A stretch of 64,000 nucleotides of DNA. Origin: an uncultured Coriobacteriaceae bacterium (GTDB lineage: Bacteria > Actinomycetota > Coriobacteriia > Coriobacteriales > Coriobacteriaceae). Numbering within the stretch: the stretch's first letter is position 1; the number at the start of each line of letters is the position of its first letter. The DNA lies in contig CASFXG010000002.1 of assembly GCA_949298635.1 (NCBI GenBank), positions 1-64,000 on the forward strand, written 5' to 3'. Of this stretch, positions 1 to 8,047 are shown piece by piece. A program made the position numbers and the translations under genes. Below the pieces are notes generated by a model. The model worked only from the letters and a program-made list of their open reading frames with translations, had not been told where the DNA came from and ran no database searches.

Positions 1-395
1 GAGCGCGCACCGGATGATCGGTGCGCCTCGCGGTATCCGGTTCCCAAGGTACGCGCCGGCGCGGCTCCCCGCCGCGCGGCAAGGAGATATATTGCCAGAA
101 AACATTCCGTGTGCAAGCGTCGATTGAGACGTTCACATTTCCATCACATTCATGTTGCGCATGGGTCTATATACAGTATGTTCGGCCTCTATCGCTTCTA
201 TATGTAGATAAGCATTTCCACACGCTACGTCGTTTCTTTTTGTTCCACCCTGCAGTATGGCAGCGTCGACATTTTCCGACGGTTTTCTTTCTCTATAACA
301 AGAAGCTGGCACAGAAGGTCGACGTCGCGTTCCATACGTATGAGATCTCGCTTACGCAACTGAATTCCGTACGTATAGCCCTCTCCCCTGAAGCG
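1..395. other. Intergenic stretch without a convincing gene
   Basis: No open frame here has family character or a good ribosome binding site. Two things can be seen. Positions 5-26 form a perfect hairpin of 8 bp (gcgcaccg/cggtgcgc) with a gatgat loop. Positions about 264-329 hold a degenerate member of the gtcgacattt inverted-repeat family that recurs near 27943 and 34914. The region is distinctly more AT-rich than the flanking genes. Confidence 0.5.
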
Positions 396-425
396 CAAAA
401 AAGGCGCCGGTGATCCGACGCCTTT
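396..425 (-). terminator. Intrinsic terminator of infC-rpmI-rplT
   Basis: Read on the minus strand, the stem aaggcgtcgg/ccggcgcctt is followed directly by a run of six T. It begins about 40 nt after the rplT stop codon, as expected for a Rho-independent terminator closing the ribosomal protein operon. Confidence 0.85.
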
Positions 426-465
426 CTTCAAAACATAGAATACTATGCAGGGTGTCTCCGAGTCC

Positions 466-825
466 TTACGCCTCGAGCGCCTTCTTGGCGATCGTGGCGA
501 GCTCGTTGAAGCTCTCGATGTCCTCATAGGCCATCTGCGAGAGCACCTTGCGGTCGAGCTCGATGCCGGCGACCTTGAGGCCGTGCATGAACTGCGAGTA
601 GGAGATGCCGTTCAGGCGGGCGGCAGCGTTGATGCGCTGGATCCAGAGGGCGCGAATCTCGCGCTTCTTGTTGCGACGGTCGCGGTACTGGTACTGGAGC
701 GAGTGCTGCACCTGCTCCTTGGCATGCTTGTAGGTACGAGAGGCAGCGCCGTAGTAACCCTTGGCCTGCTTCATGATGGTGCGGTGGTGCTTACGGGCAT
801 TGAGAGCGCGCTTCACACGTGCCAT
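466..825 (-). CDS. rplT: 50S ribosomal protein L20
   Basis: 119-residue basic protein with the normal L20 length and the conserved N-terminus MARVKRALNARKHHR, followed by the long helix rich in Arg and Lys that penetrates the large subunit. It binds 23S rRNA early in assembly. It is the last gene of infC-rpmI-rplT, 49 nt after rpmI, and is preceded by an AGGAG ribosome binding site. In other bacteria L20 represses this operon by binding its leader; a hairpin upstream of infC could serve that role here, but no such binding can be shown from sequence. Confidence 0.98.
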   Translation of the reverse strand: MARVKRALNARKHHRTIMKQAKGYYGAASRTYKHAKEQVQHSLQYQYRDRRNKKREIRALWIQRINAAARLNGISYSQFMHGLKVAGIELDRKVLSQMAYEDIESFNELATIAKKALEA

Positions 826-874
826 ATCTAATCAACTCCTCGTGGTTCGTGAATCAATAGGTAGGTACTCGTCG

Positions 875-1066
875 TTACGCGAGGCGCGAAACGACCGTCT
901 TGCGATCGGCGCTGGAAACCTCGGTCTCCTGGCGGAAGCCGCGCTTGCGCTTCGTGGTCTTCTTGGTGAGGATGTGGCTCTTGTATGCCTTGGCGCGCAT
1001 GAGCTTGCCGGTACCGGTGGTGCGGAAGCGCTTCTTGGTTCCGCTGTGCGACTTCATCTTAGGCAT
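875..1066 (-). CDS. rpmI: 50S ribosomal protein L35
   Basis: 63-residue very basic protein beginning MPKMKSHSGTKKRF, the diagnostic L35 start, with the KRKRGFR segment typical of the family. It is a structural component of the large ribosomal subunit. It lies between infC (29 nt upstream) and rplT (49 nt downstream) in the standard bacterial order and has a strong AAGGAGA site before its ATG. Confidence 0.98.
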   Translation of the reverse strand: MPKMKSHSGTKKRFRTTGTGKLMRAKAYKSHILTKKTTKRKRGFRQETEVSSADRKTVVSRLA

Positions 1067-1095
1067 GACTTCTCCTTATCGCTTATAGGACAAAA

Positions 1096-1659
1096 TTACT
1101 CGTCATCTTTGCTATCGCTCTTCTCGGGCTTCTCATCGAAAGCGCCCTTGATGGGAGCGAGGAGCATCAACATGTTGCGACCCTCGAGCTTGGGCTGCGA
1201 CTCGACCGTAGCATAGGGCTTGAGGTCTTCCGCGAGGCGCTCGAGCACGTTCAGACCCTGCTCGGGATGAGCCATCTCGCGGCCGCGGAACATGATCGTG
1301 ACCTTCACGCGGGCGCCCTTCTTCAGGAAGCGCAGCACATGACCCTTCTTGGTCTCGTAATCGCCCACGTCGATCTTCGGACGGAACTTCATCTCCTTGA
1401 CCTCGACGCGCGACTGGTTCTTGCGCGCCTGCTTCGCCTTCATGGCCTGCTGGTACTTGAACTTACCGTAGTCCATGACGCGGCAGACCGGGGGGTCGGC
1501 GTTCGGCGCGATCTCGACCAGATCGAGACCCTGCTCGTCGGCGACGCGCTGCGCATCACGAATGCCGAAGACGCCCAGCTGGGAACCGTCGACACCGATC
1601 AGGCGGCACCTGGTCGCGGTGATCTCGTCGTTGATGCGCGTGTCATCGTGCTTAGCTAT
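1096..1659 (-). CDS. infC: Translation initiation factor IF-3
   Basis: IF-3 binds the 30S subunit, prevents premature joining of 50S and checks the start codon. The protein has the N-terminal domain (DDTRINDEI near residue 5, RVMDYGKFKYQQ near 58), a charged linker and the C-terminal domain (KEMKFRPKIDVGDYETK). A longer open frame reaches an ATG at 1815, but that would add 52 unrelated residues. The strong AAGGAGGT at 1667-1674 lies 7 nt before an ATA codon at 1659-1657, which I take as the start, giving 187 residues against about 180 in E. coli. infC is known to use non-AUG starts (AUU in E. coli) so that IF-3 can repress its own translation. Confidence 0.93.
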   Translation of the reverse strand: MAKHDDTRINDEITATRCRLIGVDGSQLGVFGIRDAQRVADEQGLDLVEIAPNADPPVCRVMDYGKFKYQQAMKAKQARKNQSRVEVKEMKFRPKIDVGDYETKKGHVLRFLKKGARVKVTIMFRGREMAHPEQGLNVLERLAEDLKPYATVESQPKLEGRNMLMLLAPIKGAFDEKPEKSDSKDDE

Positions 1660-1674
1660 TTTCGGTACCTCCTT
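1657..1674 (-). promoter_or_regulatory. Shine-Dalgarno and rare AUA start of infC
   Basis: A full-strength AAGGAGGT (1667-1674) is followed after 7 nt by ATA, then GCTAAGCAC, coding for the normal IF-3 N-terminus. No ATG, GTG or TTG in frame sits at a usable distance. The arrangement fits the known discrimination of IF-3 against non-canonical starts and therefore feedback control. The assignment rests on spacing and homology, not on protein data. Confidence 0.75.
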
Positions 1675-1683
1675 AAACGAAGA

Positions 1684-1713
1684 GAGCCCGGTGCCAAGAC
1701 AGCAACCGGGCTC
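1684..1713 (-). promoter_or_regulatory. infC leader hairpin
   Basis: A perfect 9-bp stem (gagcccggt/accgggctc) with a 12-nt loop ends 9 nt before the infC Shine-Dalgarno. It could be part of an L20-responsive leader or an attenuator; the following tcttcgttt is only a weak T tract. Function is inferred from position only. Confidence 0.5.
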
Positions 1714-1878
1714 ACAAAGCAAATGAAAGGCGAATACGCCCCTGCATCTTCCGTTGTGACCAGACAGCTGCCATATGGCGCCGAAAGGTGGGAGCCGAAG
1801 CCCCTCTTTGGCCATCGCCTGCGCGATGCGGGTTGCATGATAGCACAGTCGCAGCTACTCCATGACATCGCCATGAAA

Positions 1879-1966
1879 TGGTGCCCGAGGCGAGGGTCGA
1901 ACTCGCACGCTGTTGCCAGCGCCAGATTTTGAGTCTGGTGCGTCTGCCAATTCCGCCACTCGGGCA
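1879..1966 (-). tRNA. tRNA-Leu (CAA)
   Basis: An 88-nt gene with CCA encoded. The acceptor arms TGCCCGA/TCGGGCA pair fully. The anticodon arm ccaga-CTCAAAA-tctgg puts CAA at positions 34-36. There is a long variable arm, as expected for a class II leucine tRNA, and a gttcgac T-loop. It reads UUG codons. It is one of three tRNA-Leu genes on this strand within 1.2 kb. Confidence 0.96.
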
Positions 1967-2060
1967 GCTGTCGTCGGCAACCGCAACGCGGCTATCAAGC
2001 TGAGATATCGTACCACAGATTCCCGTGCCGAAAAACCGGGATTTGACAGCGCGGGCGTGC

Positions 2061-2267
2061 TTAATTCAGCCAGCGATGGTCGTCGTCGCCCTCATCGCGC
2101 ACAACCGAGATCTTGATCTTGCCCATGAGCACGAGCACTACGAGCACGATGAGGACGATGGGGATGAGTCTGAGCGCGCCCACGAAGAGCACGCCCAGAA
2201 ATGACAGGATGATGGAGATGATCGCCGCCGCGATAAGTAGGACGATAACCATGTAGAGACAGGACAT
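2061..2267 (-). CDS. Small hydrophobic membrane protein
   Basis: 68 residues from the ATG at 2267, chosen because AAAGG lies 8 nt upstream; an in-frame ATG 11 codons earlier has no such site. Two hydrophobic stretches (about residues 5-25 and 27-49) are followed by a short charged tail, KIKISVVRDEGDDD. This suggests a small inner-membrane protein with two helices. It matches no family that I recognise. It lies between two tRNA-Leu genes. Confidence 0.6.
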   Translation of the reverse strand: MSCLYMVIVLLIAAAIISIILSFLGVLFVGALRLIPIVLIVLVVLVLMGKIKISVVRDEGDDDHRWLN

Positions 2268-2294
2268 GCCGCATACCTTTCGCTCGTCTGCACC

Positions 2295-2348
2295 TGACAT
2301 TGGGGACAGTCCCCAGTGTCATGACATTGGGGACTGTCCCCAATGTCA
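2295..2348. repeat. Two tandem 27-nt TGGGGAC palindromes
   Basis: Two almost identical palindromes, each of the form tgacaytggggacwgtcccc followed by artgtca, stand back to back (2295-2321 and 2322-2348). They belong to the TGGGGAC repeat family seen at several other intergenic sites in this window. The copies overlap the upstream region of the small membrane protein gene. Confidence 0.85.
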
Positions 2349-2360
2349 GGCCGCATGCCT

Positions 2361-2412
2361 GCCAAAAGGGGCTGTCCCTTTTGGCAAAAAGGCTCCGTTG
2401 CCGGAGCCTTTG
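2361..2412 (-). terminator. Terminator after tRNA-Leu (CAG) plus adjoining palindrome
   Basis: Positions 2388-2411 form aaaggctcc/ggagccttt with a 6-nt loop and, read on the minus strand, a run of T after the stem. This is a good Rho-independent terminator for the tRNA-Leu gene ending at 2421. Directly beyond it, 2361-2385 is a perfect 10-bp palindrome (gccaaaaggg/cccttttggc) of another extragenic repeat type. Confidence 0.8.
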
Positions 2413-2420
2413 CAATTCAA

Positions 2421-2508
2421 TGGTGCGGGCGAAAGGACTTGAACCTTCACGGGGTTGCCCCCATATGGACCTGAACCATACGCGTCTGCCAATTCCGCCA
2501 CGCCCGCA
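2421..2508 (-). tRNA. tRNA-Leu (CAG)
   Basis: An 88-nt class II tRNA with encoded CCA. Acceptor TGCGGGC pairs with GCCCGCA. The anticodon arm tatgg-TTCAGGT-ccata presents CAG. The D-arm (tggcggaattggcagacgc) is nearly identical to those of the neighbouring tRNA-Leu genes. It reads CUG, a common leucine codon in GC-rich genomes. The terminator at 2388-2411 follows. Confidence 0.96.
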
Positions 2509-2617
2509 TGGATTTCGGCATTCACCGAAAGCGCAGTTCATCTTAGCGTAGCTTTCGACGCCGCGCAAGCCCTTGGTTTGAAAAAGGTTTTCGCGGCGCC
2601 GCACGCAAAGCGAGCAC

Positions 2618-2902
2618 TTAGTTGGCGAGCACGTCGAGGAGTGCCTGCTCCGCCGCCGCACGACCCACACCGGTGAGGAATGGGACGCCGCTCACGTATG
2701 GGCAGGCGATTCCCTTCGGCGCAACGGTCGTTGCGACGAGCACGTCCGCATCCGTGCAGGCGTCGAGCGCCTCAGCGATCGAGCATTGCACGATTCTGAA
2801 CTGGCCTTCATAGCCATGCTCGTTGAGCAGCGCGGTGACTTTGCTCGCTACCGCCGTCGACGTGGCGATACCCGAACCACATGCCAGCACGATCTTCTTC
2901 AT
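2618..2902 (-). CDS. Orphan PTS EIIB component, galactitol (GatB) type
   Basis: 94 residues from ATG 2902, with GGGAG upstream. It begins MKKIVLACGSGIATST, the P-loop of lactose/galactitol-type EIIB proteins in which Cys8 is the expected phosphorylated cysteine. A four-strand alpha/beta fold is expected over the whole length, which equals that of stand-alone GatB proteins. EIIB would pass phosphate from EIIA to sugar during uptake. No EIIA or EIIC gene is next to it; tRNA-Leu genes flank it on both sides. It may work with permease parts encoded elsewhere, or be regulatory. Confidence 0.82.
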   Translation of the reverse strand: MKKIVLACGSGIATSTAVASKVTALLNEHGYEGQFRIVQCSIAEALDACTDADVLVATTVAPKGIACPYVSGVPFLTGVGRAAAEQALLDVLAN

Positions 2903-2987
2903 GGTGGGACTCCCCTTTCGAAGCGCATCCCGATATCTCATGACCAAACAGTCTTCGCTGCTCGATACGAGCAGCGTTTGAGGTAGC

Positions 2988-3072
2988 TGGTAGGGGCGGT
3001 GGGACTCGAACCCACAATCCCGAAGGCGAGAGATTTTAAGTCTCCTGCGTATGCCAATTCCGCCACGCCCCC
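2988..3072 (-). tRNA. tRNA-Leu (UAA)
   Basis: An 85-nt class II tRNA with CCA encoded (2988-2990). The acceptor GGGGGCG pairs with CGCCCCT, with one terminal G-U. The anticodon arm ggaga-CTTAAAA-tctct presents TAA. The D-arm matches the two neighbouring leucine tRNAs. It reads UUA/UUG. Confidence 0.95.
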
Positions 3073-3159
3073 GCGCATGTCAGTCTATCAGATTGCGCAG
3101 TTGGCTGTATCGCACGTTCCAAGAGCGCGCCTGGCGCGCGTACACGTCCCCCAGCGATT

Positions 3160-4164
3160 TTATCCGCGCGCGAGCTCAGGCGTCCAGCCCGTGGTGGTCG
3201 ATGCGCCGCGCAGAACCTCGTCCACCGTCGCGACCACACCCGCAAGCAGGCTGCTCTCGCTCACGGTGAGCACATCGTATCCGCCTGCGCGCATGAGCTC
3301 GCGGATGATGATGCTTCCCGCAAGCATCATGGGAGCACGCTCCGGCTGCATGCCCTTGAGTTCGGCGATGTCCGGGATAGCGAGCGGCCGCATGCGCGCA
3401 AGCTGGCGCTCGACCTCATCGAGAGCGAGGTCGTGGAGGTGCACGAAGGCGGAATCGAACGGCACGAGCTCGTGCTCGAGCGCGACGAGCGTGCTGACCG
3501 TGCCTCCCACCGAGATGAGGCGCGCAGGATGCTCGTCGAATGCGCTCCAATAGGACGCGAATTGTTCATATGCCCAGTTAGAAGCCGCCTCGAGCTCTCC
3601 GGTCGCAGGAGGGATCGCCGTGAAGAAGCGATCGGTGAGCCGACGGCAGCCGATATCGAGGGACTGCACGTGCTCAAGATTGAGTGCGGGGACGCCCGGT
3701 AGATAGGAGCCCACGACAATCTCGGTCGAGCCGCCACCGGGGTCGGCGACGGCGATGCGCTCGCCGGGGAAATCGTGTGCGACGCCCAAGAACGTGAGAC
3801 GCGCCTCGACCTCTCCAGGGATGACCTGCGGGATGAACCCCAGGGCAGCAAGTTTGCCGGTAAGCTCGGACGCATTCGCCGCATCGCGCGCGGCGCTTGT
3901 GAGCGTCATGCAGGTCGCCTCTGCGCCGAACGCGCGTGCCTCTTCGGCAAACTGGGAGCAAGCGCGCTCGACACGGTCAATCGCCTCGTTGTTGAAGGCG
4001 CCGGCGGCGTCCACGCCCCTACCCATGTCCGTGATGATCGAGTGCTTGGTGAGCTCGACGATATTCCCGTCACGAACGCGCGCAAGCGCCAAACGCGACG
4101 AAACGGTTCCCAGATCGACGGCAGCGATGCGCGCGCAACCGTCGATATCAGACCTATAGCCCAT
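3160..4164 (-). CDS. Ppx/GppA-family exopolyphosphatase
   Basis: 334 residues. The ASKHA phosphatase fold is visible through AAVDLGT near the N-terminus (phosphate-1 loop), TSAARDA, IPGEVEARL and ADPGGGSTEI (phosphate-2 loop). Family members cleave terminal phosphate from polyphosphate or pppGpp. The length matches the short actinobacterial form without the C-terminal HD domain. The start is the ATG at 4164, with GAGG upstream, because the frame before it has no family similarity. It follows the ftsB-like gene by 10 nt and is likely co-transcribed with eno-ftsB. Whether the substrate is polyphosphate or pppGpp cannot be told from sequence. Confidence 0.88.
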   Translation of the reverse strand: MGYRSDIDGCARIAAVDLGTVSSRLALARVRDGNIVELTKHSIITDMGRGVDAAGAFNNEAIDRVERACSQFAEEARAFGAEATCMTLTSAARDAANASELTGKLAALGFIPQVIPGEVEARLTFLGVAHDFPGERIAVADPGGGSTEIVVGSYLPGVPALNLEHVQSLDIGCRRLTDRFFTAIPPATGELEAASNWAYEQFASYWSAFDEHPARLISVGGTVSTLVALEHELVPFDSAFVHLHDLALDEVERQLARMRPLAIPDIAELKGMQPERAPMMLAGSIIIRELMRAGGYDVLTVSESSLLAGVVATVDEVLRGASTTTGWTPELARG

Positions 4165-4174
4165 ATGTTCCTCG

Positions 4175-4921
4175 CTACTCCTCCGAAGGCGGCTCTTCCG
4201 CCTGGGTCTCCCCCTCTGAGGACGCGCCCGATGTGGCTTCCTCGGATTCGGCCTCTCCCGCCGACGAAACGACCTGTCCTTCAACGCCTCGGTAGAAGAA
4301 GATGGCGTCGAGCACCTTGATGTACCACGGAGCATCGTCAACGACTGCGAGCTCCGCGTTTTCGACCTCGGAAGCCGTGGCGGAATCGTCGGAGGAGGAT
4401 TCATCGGCCTCCACGCCCGTAACCGTGACGACCTGCTCGCCCGGCATGACGAGCCCGAGGTTCTCGCGCGCGATGTCCTCGATGCCCTCCGTCGAGAGCA
4501 GGCGGTTGACCTTGTCTTCGAGCACCTCGTTGTAGTCGTTCCTCACCTCGAGCTGACGCTCGAGGATATCGCCGGTGCGGTAGGCGGTGTAGAGGTCGCG
4601 CACGGGAAAGTACACGCCAATGGCCACCGCGAGCACGACGAGGCCGTAGAAAAGATAGCGTGTGGAACCCGTCGTGAACTGGTAGACAGTCTGAACAATG
4701 CGGTTATCCGCGGCGTAGCGCATGAGGCCGGAGGTGTGATGGCTGCGGCGAGGGTTGCGCCCGGTGCCGCCGCGCCCCGCTGCGGAAGCGCGGCCCGTCT
4801 CGTGGGAGCCGCGCACGGCGCCCGATGCGTCGCCCGCCCGCCCGGCACCGACCTTGCGGGCACGACCCTCGCCCGCCCGCATGCGGGAAACCGACGTTCT
4901 ATCGTTGTAAGAGATGTCCAT
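4175..4921 (-). CDS. FtsB/DivIC-family septum formation initiator
   Basis: 248 residues. A basic, Gly/Arg-rich cytoplasmic N-terminus of about 85 residues precedes one transmembrane helix (LFYGLVVLAVAIGVYF). Then comes a coiled coil containing the family signature (LERQLEVRNDYNEVLEDKVNRL split across 110-135) and the RENLGLVMPGEQVV motif. The C-terminus is acidic, Glu/Ser-rich and probably unstructured. FtsB/DivIC proteins join FtsL and FtsQ/DivIB in the divisome. The position eno-ftsB-ppx is conserved in many Actinobacteria and supports the call. The long charged tails at both ends make the protein about twice the size of E. coli FtsB. Confidence 0.87.
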   Translation of the reverse strand: MDISYNDRTSVSRMRAGEGRARKVGAGRAGDASGAVRGSHETGRASAAGRGGTGRNPRRSHHTSGLMRYAADNRIVQTVYQFTTGSTRYLFYGLVVLAVAIGVYFPVRDLYTAYRTGDILERQLEVRNDYNEVLEDKVNRLLSTEGIEDIARENLGLVMPGEQVVTVTGVEADESSSDDSATASEVENAELAVVDDAPWYIKVLDAIFFYRGVEGQVVSSAGEAESEEATSGASSEGETQAEEPPSEE

Positions 4922-5047
4922 GGTGCGCCTTGTGTGTTTGAAGGATGATTGCGCGTTGCCTTAGGTTATACCACGGACACCGCCCTCAAAGCCTGAGTAT
5001 TTCGCCCGTTCACGCGAACGGCGCAGAGCGATATGGCAAACCGTCTC

Positions 5048-6560
<1,513 letters not shown>

Positions 6561-7430
6561 CTACTCCCCTGCCTTGACCTCATCCCAGAGCCGGTTGAGC
6601 TCTGCGGTGGAAAGCTCCTCGACGCTCGTGTTGCGCACCCGCGCAAGGTGCTCGACCGCCTCCCAGCGTGCGCGAAACTTCATGGTGCTCGCCCGCAGCG
6701 CGCTCTCGGCGTCGATGCCCTCGCGGCGTGCGACGTTCACGAGCGCGAACAGCATGTCGCCGAATTCCATCGCGCGTGCCTCGCTGCCCGGCTCCTCGCA
6801 CTCGAACTCCGCGCGTTCCGAGGCGGCCTGTGCCCACACGTCATCCACCGTGTCCCATTCGAAGCCCACCGCGGCCGCCTTGCGCGAGACCTTCTGCGCC
6901 TGCATAAGCGCTGGAAGCGCACGGGGCACGCTTTCGAGCAGACTCTTTGGCTGCCCCTCGGCCGCTGCGGCCTCGGCGTCGCCCTGCGCCTTTTCGGCCA
7001 GCTTCACCTGATCCCAGATGTCGAGCACCTCGGCGGCATCGTGCGCGCCGCTGCGATCACCGAACACGTGCGGGTGACGGCGGATGAGCTTCTCATCGAG
7101 CCCGCGCACCACGTCGTCGATGGTGAACGAGCCCTCATCGGCCGCGATCTGCGCGTGCAGCATGACCTGCATGAGCACGTCGCCGAGCTCTTCGCACAGG
7201 TGGGTCTCGTCACCCTCCTCGATGCAGTCGACGGCCTCGTACGCCTCTTCCACCATGTTCTTCGCGATGGAGGCGTGCGTCTGTTCGCGATCCCACGGGC
7301 AGCCGTCGGGCTGACGCAGACGCCAGATGGTCTCGGTGAGCGCATCGAACGCCTCGCGTGCGTCGGCGCGGGTCGAGCGGTCACGTTCGCCTGCCCCTTG
7401 GGCAGCGGTCGCGTTTTTCGTCTCTGTCAT
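6561..7430 (-). CDS. mazG: Nucleoside triphosphate pyrophosphohydrolase MazG
   Basis: 289 residues. MazG hydrolyses NTPs to NMP and pyrophosphate and is a house-cleaning enzyme that also influences ppGpp pools. The first MazG domain shows the metal-binding helices EEAYE and EELGDVLMQVMLHAQ; a second, shorter MazG domain (EFGDMLFALVNVARREG) follows, as in the typical two-domain form. The start ATG directly follows the TAG of the upstream phosphodiesterase gene, whose last codons hold a GAGGAGGA ribosome binding site, so the two genes are translationally coupled. Confidence 0.93.
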   Translation of the reverse strand: MTETKNATAAQGAGERDRSTRADAREAFDALTETIWRLRQPDGCPWDREQTHASIAKNMVEEAYEAVDCIEEGDETHLCEELGDVLMQVMLHAQIAADEGSFTIDDVVRGLDEKLIRRHPHVFGDRSGAHDAAEVLDIWDQVKLAEKAQGDAEAAAAEGQPKSLLESVPRALPALMQAQKVSRKAAAVGFEWDTVDDVWAQAASERAEFECEEPGSEARAMEFGDMLFALVNVARREGIDAESALRASTMKFRARWEAVEHLARVRNTSVEELSTAELNRLWDEVKAGE

Positions 7431-8000
7431 CTAGTCCTCCTCGAGGATCACGTGGCGAAACGCCTCCGCGATGGGGTGCCCGCTCTCGTAGATGCCGAAG
7501 CTGTGGCTGCCGTCCTTGGGGATGCCCACGCTACCGGGGTTGAATGCCCAGATATCCGGTGCCGCCGGCACGGGTTCGCTCACCTTGACATGCGTGTGCC
7601 CGTACACGATGGCAGACTCCTTCGGGAGTGCCGGCAGATTGTCGACGCTGTTATGAAAGCCCGCGCCGAAGAGGTGCCCGTGCGTGAAGAACAGCGTGCG
7701 CCCGGCATCGTCCACGAGCTCGCAGTAATCTGCCATGCAGGGGAAATCGAGCACCATCTGGTCGACCTCAGCCTCGCAGTTTCCGCGCACGGCGAGCAGC
7801 GTGCCCGTCTTGGCGAGCTCGTTGAACAGCGGAATGACCTTCTTGGGGGCATACTCACGCGGAAGGTCGTTGCGCGGCCCGTGGTAGAGCACGTCGCCCA
7901 GAAGCACCACGCGGTCAGGCTGTTCAGCCTCTATGGCGCGCATGAGGCGCTCCGCCCAATATGCGGAGCCGTGGATGTCTGAAGCGATGGCGATCTTCAT
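7431..8000 (-). CDS. yfcE: YfcE/MJ0936-type metallophosphoesterase
   Basis: 189 residues. The two-metal phosphoesterase motifs are present in order: SDIHG (residue 7 on), GDVLYHGP, RGNCEAE, FTHGH and YGHTH. Family members hydrolyse phosphodiesters in vitro; the biological substrate is often unknown. The ATG at 8000 follows AAAGAGG; an upstream in-frame extension is not conserved in character. It lies 47 nt after larC and directly before mazG, and is probably in one transcript with both. Confidence 0.9.
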   Translation of the reverse strand: MKIAIASDIHGSAYWAERLMRAIEAEQPDRVVLLGDVLYHGPRNDLPREYAPKKVIPLFNELAKTGTLLAVRGNCEAEVDQMVLDFPCMADYCELVDDAGRTLFFTHGHLFGAGFHNSVDNLPALPKESAIVYGHTHVKVSEPVPAAPDIWAFNPGSVGIPKDGSHSFGIYESGHPIAEAFRHVILEED

Positions 8001-8047
8001 GGCTGTACCTCTTTCTGTGAGTTCGGCGGGCGTTGAGCGGGAGGTCG

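Noticed and set aside
21-413. 130-codon open frame on the plus strand at the left edge
   Set aside because: No ribosome binding site, no family character, and it runs over the rplT terminator.
4922-5047. Small gene between ftsB-like gene and eno
   Set aside because: No start with a ribosome binding site and no coding character in 126 bp.
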